64,000 bases of DNA from DASRFA01 sp035651755 (GTDB taxonomy: Bacteria > Desulfobacterota > Binatia > UBA12015), in contig DASRFA010000015.1 of the NCBI GenBank assembly GCA_035651755.1, positions 1-64,000 on the forward strand. The letters are read 5' to 3'. The notes beneath the pieces are model-generated. The model was not told the DNA's origin, did not search any database, and worked only from the letters and a program-made list of their open reading frames with translations. Within the stretch, counting starts at the first letter, position 1; every line of letters begins with the position of its first letter. Of the stretch, positions 24,791 through 33,699 are shown piece after piece. A program made the translations under genes and the position numbers.

Positions 24791-26198
24791 CGTCGCCGGC
24801 TTCAGCGCGCGGAGTGGACGCGGCCGGCGGCGCTTCGTCGGTGACGTCCGCCGCCGACGCGGAATCGAGGGCGAACAGCCGGTGGACGATGCTCGCGATC
24901 TCGGCGGCCGCCTCGCCGTCCTCGCCCTGCGCGATCTCCTTCAGGACCGAGAGCGGAACGTGCAGGATCTTGTTCACGATCGCGCTCGTCATCGCCTCGA
25001 GCGCGCGTCGCTCGTCGGGCTCGAGCCGGCGCAAGGCGGCGAGCGCACGCTCGAGCTCGACCCGCCGGATGCCGTCGAGCTTGCCGCGGAGCGCGACGAT
25101 CGTGGGCGTCAGGTCCTGGCCCGACATCGCGCGCCAGAAGCGCTCCGTCTCCTCGTCGACGATCTCCTCCGCGCGCACGGCCTCTCGCCCCCGCTCCGCC
25201 CGGTGCTCGTCGGCGACGCGCGACAGGTCGTCGATGTTGTAGAGGTAGACGTTCTCGATGTCGTTGATGCCGGGGTCGAAGTTGCGCGGCATCCCGAGGT
25301 CGATGAAGAACATCGGGCGGCGCCGCCGCGCGCGCAGCACGTCGTGCAGCTGCGACGCCCCGAGGATGTAACCGGTCGAGGTGACGGAGCCGAGGACGAC
25401 GTCGGCGAGGTGGAGGTACTGCGGGAAGCGCTCGAACGGGACCGGCGTGCCGCCGAACGCGCGCGCCAGCTCGACGGCGCGATCGAACGAACGGTTCGTC
25501 ACGATGACGCTCGCGATGCCGTGGCTCTGCAGGTGGCGGGCCGCGAGCTCGCTCATCTTGCCGGCGCCGATCACCATCGCGGTCTTGTCGCGGAGGTCGT
25601 CGAAGATGCGCTTCGCGAGGTCGACCGCCGCGGAGCTGACGGACACGGCCTTGCCGGCGATGCCGGTCTCCGTGCGGACCCGCTTCGCGACGCGGAACGA
25701 GCGCTCCAGGCAGCGGCGGAGGAGCCGGCCGGCGGTCCCCGCCTCGGCCGCGATCCGGTACTGCTCCTTCAATTGCCCGAGGATCTGCGGCTCGCCGACC
25801 ATCATCGAGTCGAGGCTCGACGCGACCCGGAAGAGGTGGTGCAGCGCGTCCTTCCCGCGGCGCTGGTAGCGGTGGACCGCGAGCGTCGCCGGCGCCACCG
25901 CGCGCTCCCGCGCGAGGAAGCGGACGATCGCGTCGCCCGCGTCGCCGCCGCGGCGCGCGACCGCCAGGATCTCGACCCGGTTGCACGTCGACAGGACCAG
26001 CGCCTCGACGACGCTCGGCGCGTCCGCGAGCAGGCCGCGCGCGGCGCTCGCGAGGTCCTCCTCGGGAATCGCGAGGCGCTCCCGGATCTCGACCGGCGTC
26101 GTGTGATGGCTCACGCCGACGAGCCAGAGCTCGTGCTCGCGATCGCGCGGGCCCTCGGGACGCAGAGCGCGCACGTTTCTCGCCGGCGCCCCGCTCAC
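24777..26198 (-). CDS. hemA: Glutamyl-tRNA reductase
   Basis: A 473-residue NADPH-dependent enzyme that makes glutamate-1-semialdehyde from glutamyl-tRNA, the first step of C5-pathway haem synthesis. The GTG at 26196-26198 overlaps the stop of the CcsA-like gene (GTGA). The catalytic domain has VGVSHHTTPVEIRERL and the nucleophilic Cys in LVLSTCNRVEI (about C72). ASSLDSMMVGEPQILGQ and KEQYRIAAEAGTAG follow, and the NADPH domain has AMVIGAGKMSELAARHL. The C-terminal dimerisation helices end in an acidic, Ala/Pro-rich tail. A hemL gene is not in this cluster. Confidence 0.95.
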   Translation of the reverse strand: MSGAPARNVRALRPEGPRDREHELWLVGVSHHTTPVEIRERLAIPEEDLASAARGLLADAPSVVEALVLSTCNRVEILAVARRGGDAGDAIVRFLARERAVAPATLAVHRYQRRGKDALHHLFRVASSLDSMMVGEPQILGQLKEQYRIAAEAGTAGRLLRRCLERSFRVAKRVRTETGIAGKAVSVSSAAVDLAKRIFDDLRDKTAMVIGAGKMSELAARHLQSHGIASVIVTNRSFDRAVELARAFGGTPVPFERFPQYLHLADVVLGSVTSTGYILGASQLHDVLRARRRRPMFFIDLGMPRNFDPGINDIENVYLYNIDDLSRVADEHRAERGREAVRAEEIVDEETERFWRAMSGQDLTPTIVALRGKLDGIRRVELERALAALRRLEPDERRALEAMTSAIVNKILHVPLSVLKEIAQGEDGEAAAEIASIVHRLFALDSASAADVTDEAPPAASTPRAEAGDDGEG

Positions 26199-27016
26199 CC
26201 GAAGCTCTCCGCGTGGCGGCCGGGCGCCAGCGCGTTCACGCCGATGAAGGAGACGAACAGCACGCCGAAGCCGACGATCGTGAGCGCGGCCGCGCGCCGT
26301 CCACCCCAGCCGACCGTGATCCGCCCGTGCACGAGCACGGCGTAGATCATCCAGACGATCGTCGACCAGATCGTCCGCGGCTCCCACGCCCACAGGCGCC
26401 CGAACGACAGCTCCGCCCACAGCACTCCCGAAAGGATGCTGAGCGTCAGGAGCACGAAGCCCCAGGTGAGGCACCGGAAGTTCGCCTGGTCGAGCGTCTC
26501 GAGCGACGGGAGCCCGCGCATGCGGAAGTCGACGCTGTGGGCCTTCAGCTTTCGCTCCTGCCAGAGGTAGATCAGGCTCACGAGGCAGGCGAACGCGAAC
26601 GCGGCATTTCCCAGGAACGCGAGCGTCACGTGCACCGGCAGCCACGGGCTCCGGAGCTCGGGCGGGAGATCGCGCGCGCCGCCGTGGTCGACGAGCGCGA
26701 CGAGCGCACCGACGAATCCGATCGGTCCCACCAGCGCGCCCAGCACCGCGAGCCGATAGCGCGACTGGACCAGCAAATACACGCCGGCCACCAGGCAGGT
26801 GAAGAGCGCGACCTGGTCGGCGAAGGTCGCGATCACGAGCGTTCCGAGCGGGATCGAGCGCACCCCGATCGCCGCCGCCTGGACGACGAAGCCGAGCGCG
26901 AGCGCGATCGCGGTCGCCTGGCGCGTCCCTTCCCCCGGGCGCGCGACGTTGGCGCCGCCGGCGAGCGTACCGACGAGGTAGAGGACGAGGCTCGCGAGGA
27001 GAAGCGCGGGCTCCAT
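26195..27016 (-). CDS. CcsA/HemX-type cytochrome c assembly membrane protein
   Basis: A 273-residue inner-membrane protein with about eight helices, starting at ATG 27014-27016 (TGATG overlap with the preceding stop). The motif LWAWEPRTIWSTIVWMIYA is the tryptophan-rich haem-handling segment of the CcsA/CcmC/HemX family, and His residues in VHVTLAFLGNAAFAFACL and AVLVHGRITVG are likely haem ligands. In haem operons this protein is often called HemX and may tune HemA level; CcsA proper delivers haem for cytochrome c with CcsB, which is not seen here. Both readings remain open. Confidence 0.85.
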   Translation of the reverse strand: MEPALLLASLVLYLVGTLAGGANVARPGEGTRQATAIALALGFVVQAAAIGVRSIPLGTLVIATFADQVALFTCLVAGVYLLVQSRYRLAVLGALVGPIGFVGALVALVDHGGARDLPPELRSPWLPVHVTLAFLGNAAFAFACLVSLIYLWQERKLKAHSVDFRMRGLPSLETLDQANFRCLTWGFVLLTLSILSGVLWAELSFGRLWAWEPRTIWSTIVWMIYAVLVHGRITVGWGGRRAAALTIVGFGVLFVSFIGVNALAPGRHAESFG

Positions 27017-27672
27017 CACGGCAGGCCCGCGGGACCGTCCGCGCGCGCCTCGAGCTCGGCGCACGCCTCCCGTGTGATCTCCGCGACCCGCGCCGCGTCG
27101 CCGCGTCGGAGCGCCTCGAGGAGACCCGCCGCGAGCATGCTCGCGAAGGCGGCGCGGCGCGCCGCCCCGGGAGCGAAGCGCGCCCGGAGCGCCGCCAGCT
27201 CGTCCGCCGCCGCCGCGTGCTCCGGGCCGACGTGCAGGGCCATCTCGTCGCGGATCGCGGCCGCGAGGAGCGGGCTCGCGCCGCCGGTTCCCACGGCGAC
27301 GGTCACGCGACCGCGCTCCAGGATCGCGGGCATGACGAAGGAGCAGCGCTCGGGCTCGTCGACGGCGTTCAGCCACACGCGCTCGCGCTCGGCGTCGCGC
27401 GCGACCCGCTCCTGCACCGCCGGGTCGTCGGTCGCGGCGTAGGCGAGCCAGCATCCCGCCATGTCGGCCACCTCGTACGGGCGGCGGTGGAGCGTCAAGC
27501 GGCCGTCCGCTCGCGCCAGCGACTCGACCTCGGGCCCGACGAGGGGCGCGACGAGGGTCACGCGCGCCCCGGCGCGGAGGAGCGCCTCCGCCTTGCGCGC
27601 GGCGACCGCGCCGCCGCCCACGACCAGGCAGGGGCGGTCGGCGACGTCGAGAAAGACCGGCAGATGGCGCAT
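27016..27672 (-). CDS. Precorrin-2 dehydrogenase / sirohydrochlorin ferrochelatase (Met8/CysG-N type)
   Basis: A 218-residue NAD-dependent enzyme oxidising precorrin-2 to sirohydrochlorin and often inserting iron to make sirohaem. It begins at ATG 27670-27672: MRHLPVFLDVADRPCLVVGG, then GGGAVAARKAEALLRAGARVTLV, which is the NAD-binding Rossmann fold. WLNAVDEPERCSFVMPAILE and VAVGTGGASPLLAAAIRDEM are characteristic of the CysG N-terminal half. It complements the methyltransferase domain of the cobA-hemD gene. It is the first gene of this minus-strand cluster and overlaps the next start. Confidence 0.93.
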   Translation of the reverse strand: MRHLPVFLDVADRPCLVVGGGAVAARKAEALLRAGARVTLVAPLVGPEVESLARADGRLTLHRRPYEVADMAGCWLAYAATDDPAVQERVARDAERERVWLNAVDEPERCSFVMPAILERGRVTVAVGTGGASPLLAAAIRDEMALHVGPEHAAAADELAALRARFAPGAARRAAFASMLAAGLLEALRRGDAARVAEITREACAELEARADGPAGLP

Positions 27673-27703
27673 GGCTCGCAGGCGCGCGGCGCGCGCCCGC
27701 GAC

Positions 27704-27709
27704 AGTATA
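27704..27709 (-). promoter_or_regulatory. Probable -10 box upstream of the haem cluster
   Basis: On the minus strand TATACT (27704-27709) matches the -10 consensus in five of six positions. It stands 32 bases before the ATG at 27672, so transcription would start near 27698. No clear -35 box lies at 17 bases, so an activator or another sigma factor may be needed. Confidence 0.4.
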
Positions 27710-27812
27710 GCGACGCCCCGACCACCAGGCGAGGTCGCGCCCCGCCCCTCGGCGAGGCCACCGGGTACCGCAAGCGACGGCGAGCGAGCGCGCCCGCCGC
27801 CGGCGCCCGTCT

Positions 27813-29411
27813 TCAGGTGTCGCCGCGCGGGATGCGGAGGCGCTGCCCCGGCTGAAGCGTTCGCGACCGGTGCAGGTTGTTCACGCCCTGGAGGAGAGCG
27901 ACCGTCGTCCCGTAGCGACGGGCGATGTCGGCCAGCGTCTGCCCGGCGGTGACCTTGTGTACGACCGGCGCCTGGGCGGGCTGCTTCGCGGAGGCGACCA
28001 CGGTCGCCTTCCCGGAAGACCCCTTTCCGTTCGATCGGCTGGCGACGGTCGTCACGCGCACGCCGCGCGCGGCGGCCTTCCGCGCCGACCCCGACGACGA
28101 CCGGCTCGACGCGATCCGCACGACGCGGGCGCTCCGCACCATCGGCCGGGCCGACGCGAGCTGTGTCTCGTCCGGCTCGACGCCGGCGAGCGCGATCGCC
28201 ACCTGGTGCGACGACGATCCCGCCGACGCGGGAACGCGCAGGACGTAGCCGCGCGGCACCATCGCACGGCCGCGAGTGATCGGCGACATGAGCGCCGGGT
28301 TCAGGAGCGCGAGGTCGTCCGTGTCGCAGCCGATCCGGCGCGCCGCGGCGGCCAGGTGGATCGGGCGCTCGAGCTCGATCTCGACCGCGTTCATCGGCGG
28401 TACCTTCGGCAGGTCGCCGAAGTGCTCGTCGGCGTCCCGGGCGACCTCCACCGCGGCGACGAACTCGGCGTAGAAGTTCCGCGACGCGAACCCGAAGGCC
28501 TTCCCGCGATAGCGGGTCGCGAGCTCGCCGATGTCGGTCGTCCCGGTCTCGCGCACGCCCTTGGCGACGCCGCCGCGCCCGTGGTTGTAGGCCGTGATCG
28601 CGAGCGGCCACGTGCCGAGCGCCTCGTAGTCGTTGCTCAGGTGCTCTGCGGCCGCGTCGGTCGCGCGGATGGGGTCGCGGCGCTCGTCGACGTCGCCGCT
28701 CACCCGCATGTACTGGCGCCCGGTGTCGGGCATGAACTGCCAAACGCCGGCCGCGCCCACCTTGGAGTAGGCGTCGATGTCGAAGCAGGACTCCACGAGC
28801 GGCAGGCGCGCGAGCTCGCGCGGCAGGCCGTGGCGGACGAGGATCGATTCCATGCGATCGAGGTAGCGCTCCTGCTGCGCGATGCCGCGCCCGAAGCGCT
28901 CGCGCAGGCCGGACTGCGTGCGGATGCGCTCGGTCGCCGCCAGGTACTTGTCGGGGTCCCGCACGTCGCGGAAGAGCGCCGCGACCTTCCGCTCCTCGTC
29001 CGACAGCTGCGACGGGTCGGGATCCGGACCGAGCGCGTGCAGGCGCAGAAGCGTCGCGCGGACGCGCTCCTTGGTCTCGTCGATCTTGGCGCGGCGGAGG
29101 ATCGCGAGCTCCGCGGTCTCGGGCTCGCCGTCGGCGTACCAGGGCCGGAAGTCGATGACCTCGTAGACCTTGCCGAGGTACCAGTCATCGTGCACCACGA
29201 CCTGGTGCTCGGAGTAGGTCGCGAAGATCCGCTTCCAGAACTCGATCGCGGGCGCGAGCTTCGCGGGCCGCGGGAAGTCGTCGGACGCGGCGAGCGCCGA
29301 CGGCGACGTCTGGAAGGTCGAAAGCGCGGCGATCGCGAGAGCCGCCGACAGGACGGCGCGCATGCGGAGGCACGCGGCCGCTTTCCCCGAAGAAATGGTG
29401 CCTGGATTCAT
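27813..29411 (-). CDS. mltD: Lytic transglycosylase with C-terminal LysM domain (MltD type)
   Basis: A 532-residue exported murein hydrolase. I choose ATG 29409-29411, which has GGGGAG six bases upstream; a shorter start at 29363 would give a more compact signal peptide. The signal is RAVLSAALAIAALSTFQTSP with cleavage near ALAASDD. The SLT catalytic region has LARLPLVESCFDIDAYSKVG (catalytic Glu), AGVWQFMPDTGRQYMRV and WPLAITAYNHGRGGVAKGV. A Ser/Arg/Ala-rich linker leads to a LysM repeat at the C-terminus (HKVTAGQTLADIARRYGT, then LQGVNNLHRSRTLQPGQRL) that holds the enzyme on peptidoglycan. Confidence 0.9.
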   Translation of the reverse strand: MNPGTISSGKAAACLRMRAVLSAALAIAALSTFQTSPSALAASDDFPRPAKLAPAIEFWKRIFATYSEHQVVVHDDWYLGKVYEVIDFRPWYADGEPETAELAILRRAKIDETKERVRATLLRLHALGPDPDPSQLSDEERKVAALFRDVRDPDKYLAATERIRTQSGLRERFGRGIAQQERYLDRMESILVRHGLPRELARLPLVESCFDIDAYSKVGAAGVWQFMPDTGRQYMRVSGDVDERRDPIRATDAAAEHLSNDYEALGTWPLAITAYNHGRGGVAKGVRETGTTDIGELATRYRGKAFGFASRNFYAEFVAAVEVARDADEHFGDLPKVPPMNAVEIELERPIHLAAAARRIGCDTDDLALLNPALMSPITRGRAMVPRGYVLRVPASAGSSSHQVAIALAGVEPDETQLASARPMVRSARVVRIASSRSSSGSARKAAARGVRVTTVASRSNGKGSSGKATVVASAKQPAQAPVVHKVTAGQTLADIARRYGTTVALLQGVNNLHRSRTLQPGQRLRIPRGDT

Positions 29412-29479
29412 CCGCATCTCCCCACCCGACCGGCGCCGCCCAGGCCAAGACGACGCCCGGCCTGTTCTGCATCCTCCAC

Positions 29480-29508
29480 GGACCGCGTCCACACCATCTA
29501 TGCGGTCC
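29480..29508. promoter_or_regulatory. Inverted repeat between divergent mltD and transporter genes
   Basis: GGACCGC (29480-29486) and GCGGTCC (29502-29508) form a 7-base inverted repeat with 15 bases between, centred 23 to 37 bases before the transporter start at 29531 and about 80 before mltD. It may be an operator shared by the two genes, or chance in GC-rich DNA. Confidence 0.3.
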
Positions 29509-29530
29509 ATCGACCTCGCCGGAGAGCAAG

Positions 29531-31099
29531 TTGAGGCCAACGGGCGCAGAGGTATCAGGATTCCTCAATCCAGGTCAACGCTTGGCGCGCTTCGGGGGCC
29601 ATCCGGCGCGGTCGATCGGCGTCCTCCTCGTCGCCCTCCTGGCGTCGGCCTGCGCGCCCGCGCACGCGGATCCGCCCGACTTCCTCGTGGTGGGCGTCGA
29701 GGCGTTGCCGACGTCGTTCGACCCGCGAAGCGCGCTCGATGCCGTGTCGGAGCAGGTTTCGGCCCTCGTCCATCGCGGTCTCACCGCGCCGGCGCCCGAC
29801 GGCGCCATCGCACCCGACCTGGCGATCGCCTGGGAGCCGGACGGGCCGCTCGGCTGGCGATTTCACCTCGGCTCCGCGCGCTTCCACGACGGCTCGCCCG
29901 TGACGGCGGCCGACGTCGTCGCGACCTACCGCTCGCTCGCGCTGCCGGCCTTCCAGGGTGCGCACGCGGAGACCCTCGACGCGGTCGCCTCGGTCGAGGC
30001 CGAGGACGAGCGGACGGTGCGGTTCACCCTGCGCGCGCCGTTCGCGCCGTTCCTCGCGACGACCGCGCTCGGAATCGTCCCGGCGGGTTGCGCCGAAACC
30101 ACGCCGTGCCCAATCGGGAGCGGCCCGTTCCGATGGGCCGGACGCGACGTCGACGCGGTCGCGCTCGCTGCCGCCCCGACCGCCGACCCGCCGCCGCGGC
30201 TCCCCGGGATCGTCTTCCGCGCATCGCCGGACGGGACCGCGCGCGCGCTCGGCCTCGCGCGCGGCACGATTCACCTGGTGCAGAATGCGGTCGAGCCGGA
30301 GCTGGTCCCGTGGCTCGCGTCGCGGGGCCTCGAGGTGGTGAAGGCGCCCGGCACGACCTTCCAGTACCTCGGCTTCAACCTCCGCGTCCCGGCCCTCGCC
30401 GACCCGCGCGTCCGGCGCGCGATCGCGCACGCGATCGACGCGGACGCGATCGTCGCCCACCTGCTCGACGGCCTGGCGCGACCGGCGTCGGAGCTGTTCC
30501 CCCCGGGGCACTGGGCGCACGCCGGCGTCGCCCGGCCGGCGTACGACCCGGCGCGCGCCCGCGCGCTCCTCGCCGAGGCCGGGGCGCTACCGCTCCGGCT
30601 CGAGGTGAAGACGTCGACCGTCGAGCTCCGGCGCCGGATCGCGGAGGCGATCGCCGGCTTCCTCTCCGACGTCGGCATCGCGGTCGATCTCCGGCCGCTC
30701 GAGTGGGGTGCGATGTTCGGCGACGTGCGGCGCGGTCGCTTCGAGCTCGTGTCGCTCGCCTGGGTCGGCGTGCAGGACCCGGATCTCTACTTCGGCTGGC
30801 TCCGCTCGGACATGGCCCCGCCGCGCGGCAACAACCGCGGCGGCTACGCGAACGCGCTCGTCGACGAGCTCGCCGCGGATGGCCGGCGGAATGCGGACGC
30901 CGACGCGCGCGGGCGGGTCTACCGCTCGCTCGCCGACGAGGTGGCGCGCGACCTGCCGTACGTTCCCCTCTGGTGGACGGACAACGTCGTCGTGAAGACG
31001 CCGCGCCTCGCCGGATTCGCGCCGGTCGCGACCGGCGACCTGCGCGGCCTCGCGCGCGCGTGGTGGCGAGAGCCGCCGGCGCCCGCGCGGCCGAGCTGA
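29531..31099 (+). CDS. ABC transporter substrate-binding lipoprotein, family 5 (peptide/nickel type)
   Basis: A 522-residue periplasmic binding protein. TTG 29531 has GGAGAG four bases upstream; TTG 29582 is an alternative. The signal ends in a lipobox (VLLVALLASAC). The fold is that of DppA/OppA: LPTSFDPRSALDAVSEQVSALVHRGL, a family 5 signature-like RFHDGSPVTAADVVATYRSL, TFQYLGFNLRVPALADPRVR and the hinge segment LPYVPLWWTDNVVV. It delivers a small peptide-like or metal-chelate ligand to the two permeases that follow with one base between genes. The ligand cannot be told. Confidence 0.9.
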   Translation: MRPTGAEVSGFLNPGQRLARFGGHPARSIGVLLVALLASACAPAHADPPDFLVVGVEALPTSFDPRSALDAVSEQVSALVHRGLTAPAPDGAIAPDLAIAWEPDGPLGWRFHLGSARFHDGSPVTAADVVATYRSLALPAFQGAHAETLDAVASVEAEDERTVRFTLRAPFAPFLATTALGIVPAGCAETTPCPIGSGPFRWAGRDVDAVALAAAPTADPPPRLPGIVFRASPDGTARALGLARGTIHLVQNAVEPELVPWLASRGLEVVKAPGTTFQYLGFNLRVPALADPRVRRAIAHAIDADAIVAHLLDGLARPASELFPPGHWAHAGVARPAYDPARARALLAEAGALPLRLEVKTSTVELRRRIAEAIAGFLSDVGIAVDLRPLEWGAMFGDVRRGRFELVSLAWVGVQDPDLYFGWLRSDMAPPRGNNRGGYANALVDELAADGRRNADADARGRVYRSLADEVARDLPYVPLWWTDNVVVKTPRLAGFAPVATGDLRGLARAWWREPPAPARPS

Positions 31100-31100
31100 C

Positions 31101-32024
31101 GTGGCGCGGCTCGTGCTCCGGCGGGGCGGGCTCGCGCTCGCGACCGCCGTCGGTGTCCTGACCCTCGTCATCGCGCTCCTGCGCGCGATCCCGGGCGATC
31201 CGGTGGACGCGATGCTCGGCGAGCGCGCGACCGCTGCCGACCGCGCCGAGCTCCGGAGCGCGCTCGGGCTGGATCGGCCGGCGTGGAGCGAGCTCGCGGC
31301 GCGCGCGGCCGGCCTCGCGCGCGGCGACCTCGGACGGTCGATCGCGACCGGCGATCCGGTCGCATCCCTGCTCGCTGCGCGCTACCCCGCGACCCTCGAG
31401 CTCGCGGCCGCGGCGCTCGCAGCCGCGCTCGCGATCGGCGTGCCGATCGGGATCGCCGCCGCCGCTCGGCCGGGCGGACGCGCCGATCGCGCGTCGCTGG
31501 CTTTCGCGACGTTCGCGGCCGCGATGCCGACGTTCGCGCTCGGGCCGCTGCTCCTGCTCGCGTTCGCGGTCGAGGTGCCGTGGTTTCCGGTCGCCGGCCG
31601 CTCGGGGCCGGCGAGCGTCGTCCTCCCCGCGCTGACGCTCGGGCTCGGGATGGCCGCGGTGCTCGCGCGCCAGCTCCGGGCGGCGCTCGCGGCAGCGCTC
31701 TCGCGCGATTTCGCGCGCGCGGCGCGCGCCCGCGGGGCGTCGCGCGTCCGGCTCGTCGCCGGGCACGGGCTGCGGAACGCCGCGACCCCGGCGATCGCGG
31801 TCCTGGCGGTCCAGATCGGCGGGCTGCTCGCCGGAGCGGTCGTGACCGAGACGGTCTTCGCGTGGCCCGGCATCGGGCGCCTCCTCGTGCAGGCGATCGG
31901 CGCGCGCGACTACCCGGTCGTGCAGGGGTGCGCGCTCGCGATCGCGCTCACCTTCGTCGGCGTGAGCCTCGTCGCCGACCTGCTCCAGGCGTGGGTCGAC
32001 CCGCGCCTCCGCGCGGCGCGGTGA
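31101..32024 (+). CDS. ABC transporter permease, DppB-like
   Basis: A 307-residue inner-membrane protein with about six helices, starting at GTG 31101, one base after the binding-protein stop. It opens with the family pattern RRGGLALATAVGVLTLVIALLRAIPGDPVDAMLG. The coupling loop that contacts the ATPase is DFARAARARGASRVRLVAGHGLRNA (EAA motif). VTETVFAWPGIGRLLVQAI is another hallmark of DppB/OppB. Confidence 0.92.
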   Translation: MARLVLRRGGLALATAVGVLTLVIALLRAIPGDPVDAMLGERATAADRAELRSALGLDRPAWSELAARAAGLARGDLGRSIATGDPVASLLAARYPATLELAAAALAAALAIGVPIGIAAAARPGGRADRASLAFATFAAAMPTFALGPLLLLAFAVEVPWFPVAGRSGPASVVLPALTLGLGMAAVLARQLRAALAAALSRDFARAARARGASRVRLVAGHGLRNAATPAIAVLAVQIGGLLAGAVVTETVFAWPGIGRLLVQAIGARDYPVVQGCALAIALTFVGVSLVADLLQAWVDPRLRAAR

Positions 32025-32851
32025 GAGCCGCGCGAAGATCGGCGCCGGGTCGGCGGCGCGCCGCGTGCGGGCTCGCTCTGGTCGCGGCCATCGCGGCCGC
32101 GGCGGCGCTCGCGCCGGTCCTGTCGCCGGCTCCCCCGCTCCGGCAGGACCTCGCGGCCGCGCTGCGCGGGCCGTCGCACGAGCACCCGCTCGGAACCGAC
32201 GCGCTCGGACGCGACGTGCTCGCGCGCCTCGTCCACGGCGCCCGCCTCTCGCTCGCGGTCGGAGCCGCGGCCACCGCCGCCGCGCTCGCGATGGGCGTGG
32301 TGCTGGGCGCGACGGCCGGCGCGGCGGGCGGCCTCCTCGACGAGGCGATCGCGCGCGCGACCGACGTCTTCCTGGCGTTCCCCGGGCTCCTCCTCGCGAT
32401 CGCGCTCGCGGCCGTCCTCGGGCCGAGCGCGCGGAACGTCGCGATCGCGCTCGCGGTCATGGGCTGGCCGGTCTACGCGCGCCTCGTGCGCGCCGAGGTG
32501 CGGGGAGCGGCGAGCCGCGACGACGCGCGCGCGGCGGAGGCGCTCGGCGCGTCGCGCGTCCGGATCGCGGTCCGCCACCTGCTGCCGAAGGCGCTGCCCG
32601 CGCTCGCGGTGCAGGCTGCGTTCGGCGTGAGCGGCGCGATCGTGGCGGAAGCGAGCCTCTCGTTCCTCGGCCTCGGCGCTCCGCCGCCGACGCCGAGCTG
32701 GGGCGCGATGCTGGCCGAGGGACGCGCGCTCCTCGTCGTCGCGCCCCACCTCGCGGTCGCTCCCGCGGCGGCGATCGGCATCACCGTTCTCGGCGTCCAG
32801 CTCCTCGGCGACGGCCTCGCGGCCTGGGCCGGCCGTCCCGCGCTGCGCTGA
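32021..32851 (+). CDS. ABC transporter permease, DppC-like
   Basis: A 276-residue permease starting at GTG 32021, overlapping the DppB-like stop (GTGA). Hallmarks are HPLGTDALGRDVLARLVHGARLS, the EAA loop DDARAAEALGASRVRIAVRHLLPKA, and SLSFLGLGAPPPTPSWGAML. The N-terminal residues before the first helix are basic. No ATPase subunit follows: mutM converges from the other strand 25 bases later, so the transporter must share ATPases encoded elsewhere. Confidence 0.92.
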   Translation: MRAARRSAPGRRRAACGLALVAAIAAAAALAPVLSPAPPLRQDLAAALRGPSHEHPLGTDALGRDVLARLVHGARLSLAVGAAATAAALAMGVVLGATAGAAGGLLDEAIARATDVFLAFPGLLLAIALAAVLGPSARNVAIALAVMGWPVYARLVRAEVRGAASRDDARAAEALGASRVRIAVRHLLPKALPALAVQAAFGVSGAIVAEASLSFLGLGAPPPTPSWGAMLAEGRALLVVAPHLAVAPAAAIGITVLGVQLLGDGLAAWAGRPALR

Positions 32852-32876
32852 TCGGAAGGGTGCCGACGCGCGACGC

Positions 32877-33683
32877 TCAGCGCTGGCAAGCCGGACAGTA
32901 GAAGCTCGAGCGTCCGACGATCACGAGGCGCCGGATGGTCGCGCCGCAGCGCCGGCACGCCTGGCCTTCCCGCTCGTACACGCCGAGCGACCGCTGGAAC
33001 TCGCCCTCGTTGCCGTCGGCGTCGCGGTAGTCGAGAAGTGACGATCCGCGGCTCTCGATCGCGCGCGCGAGCACGGATTGCACACCGGCGGCGACCTGCT
33101 CCGCCTCGGCTCGCGTCAAGCGCCCGGCGCGCCGGCTCGGCCGGACGCCGGCGAGGTAGAGGGCCTCGTTGACGTAGATGTTGCCGAGGCCGGCGACCTC
33201 GCGCTGGTCCATCAGAAGCGACTTCATGGTGGTGCGCGGGCGCCGGCGCGTCGCGGCGAAGAGGCGCTCGCCCGTGAACGCGGCGTCGAGCGGCTCGACG
33301 CCGATGGGTCCGAGGGCGCGCTCGTCGTCCGACAGAAGCATGAGCCCGAAGCGGCGCGGGTCGCGGAAGTAGAGCTGCCGGCCGCCGTCGAGGGCGACGA
33401 CGACGTGCACGTGGGGCATCCCGGCGGGCGGCTCGCCGACGCAGAAGCGCCCGCTCATCCCCAGGTGGACGATCCATCGTAGGCCGTCGCCGACGTCGAG
33501 CAGCAGGTACTTGCCGCGGCGCTCCACCGCCGCGATCCGCCGGCCGGCGAGACGCGCGGCGAAGTCGCGCGCGATAGGCCGTCGCAGGCGGCGCTCGCGC
33601 ACGTCGACGCGCAGGATTCGCCGTCCGACGACGTGCGGCGCGATCGTGCGCCGCACGGTCTCGACCTCGGGCAGCTCCGGCAT
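32877..33683 (-). CDS. mutM: Formamidopyrimidine-DNA glycosylase
   Basis: A 268-residue base-excision repair enzyme removing oxidised purines such as 8-oxoguanine and cutting at the abasic site. I place the start at ATG 33681-33683 because the catalytic N-terminus must be PELPEVETVRR (Pro as nucleophile, Glu as second catalytic residue) after Met removal. Further hallmarks are HLGMSGRF, LMDQREVAGLGNIYVNEAL and the C-terminal zinc finger CRRCGATIRRLVIVGRSSFY followed by CPAC. Confidence 0.96.
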   Translation of the reverse strand: MPELPEVETVRRTIAPHVVGRRILRVDVRERRLRRPIARDFAARLAGRRIAAVERRGKYLLLDVGDGLRWIVHLGMSGRFCVGEPPAGMPHVHVVVALDGGRQLYFRDPRRFGLMLLSDDERALGPIGVEPLDAAFTGERLFAATRRRPRTTMKSLLMDQREVAGLGNIYVNEALYLAGVRPSRRAGRLTRAEAEQVAAGVQSVLARAIESRGSSLLDYRDADGNEGEFQRSLGVYEREGQACRRCGATIRRLVIVGRSSFYCPACQR

Positions 33684-33699
33684 GCGGTGCGTCCGGGGC

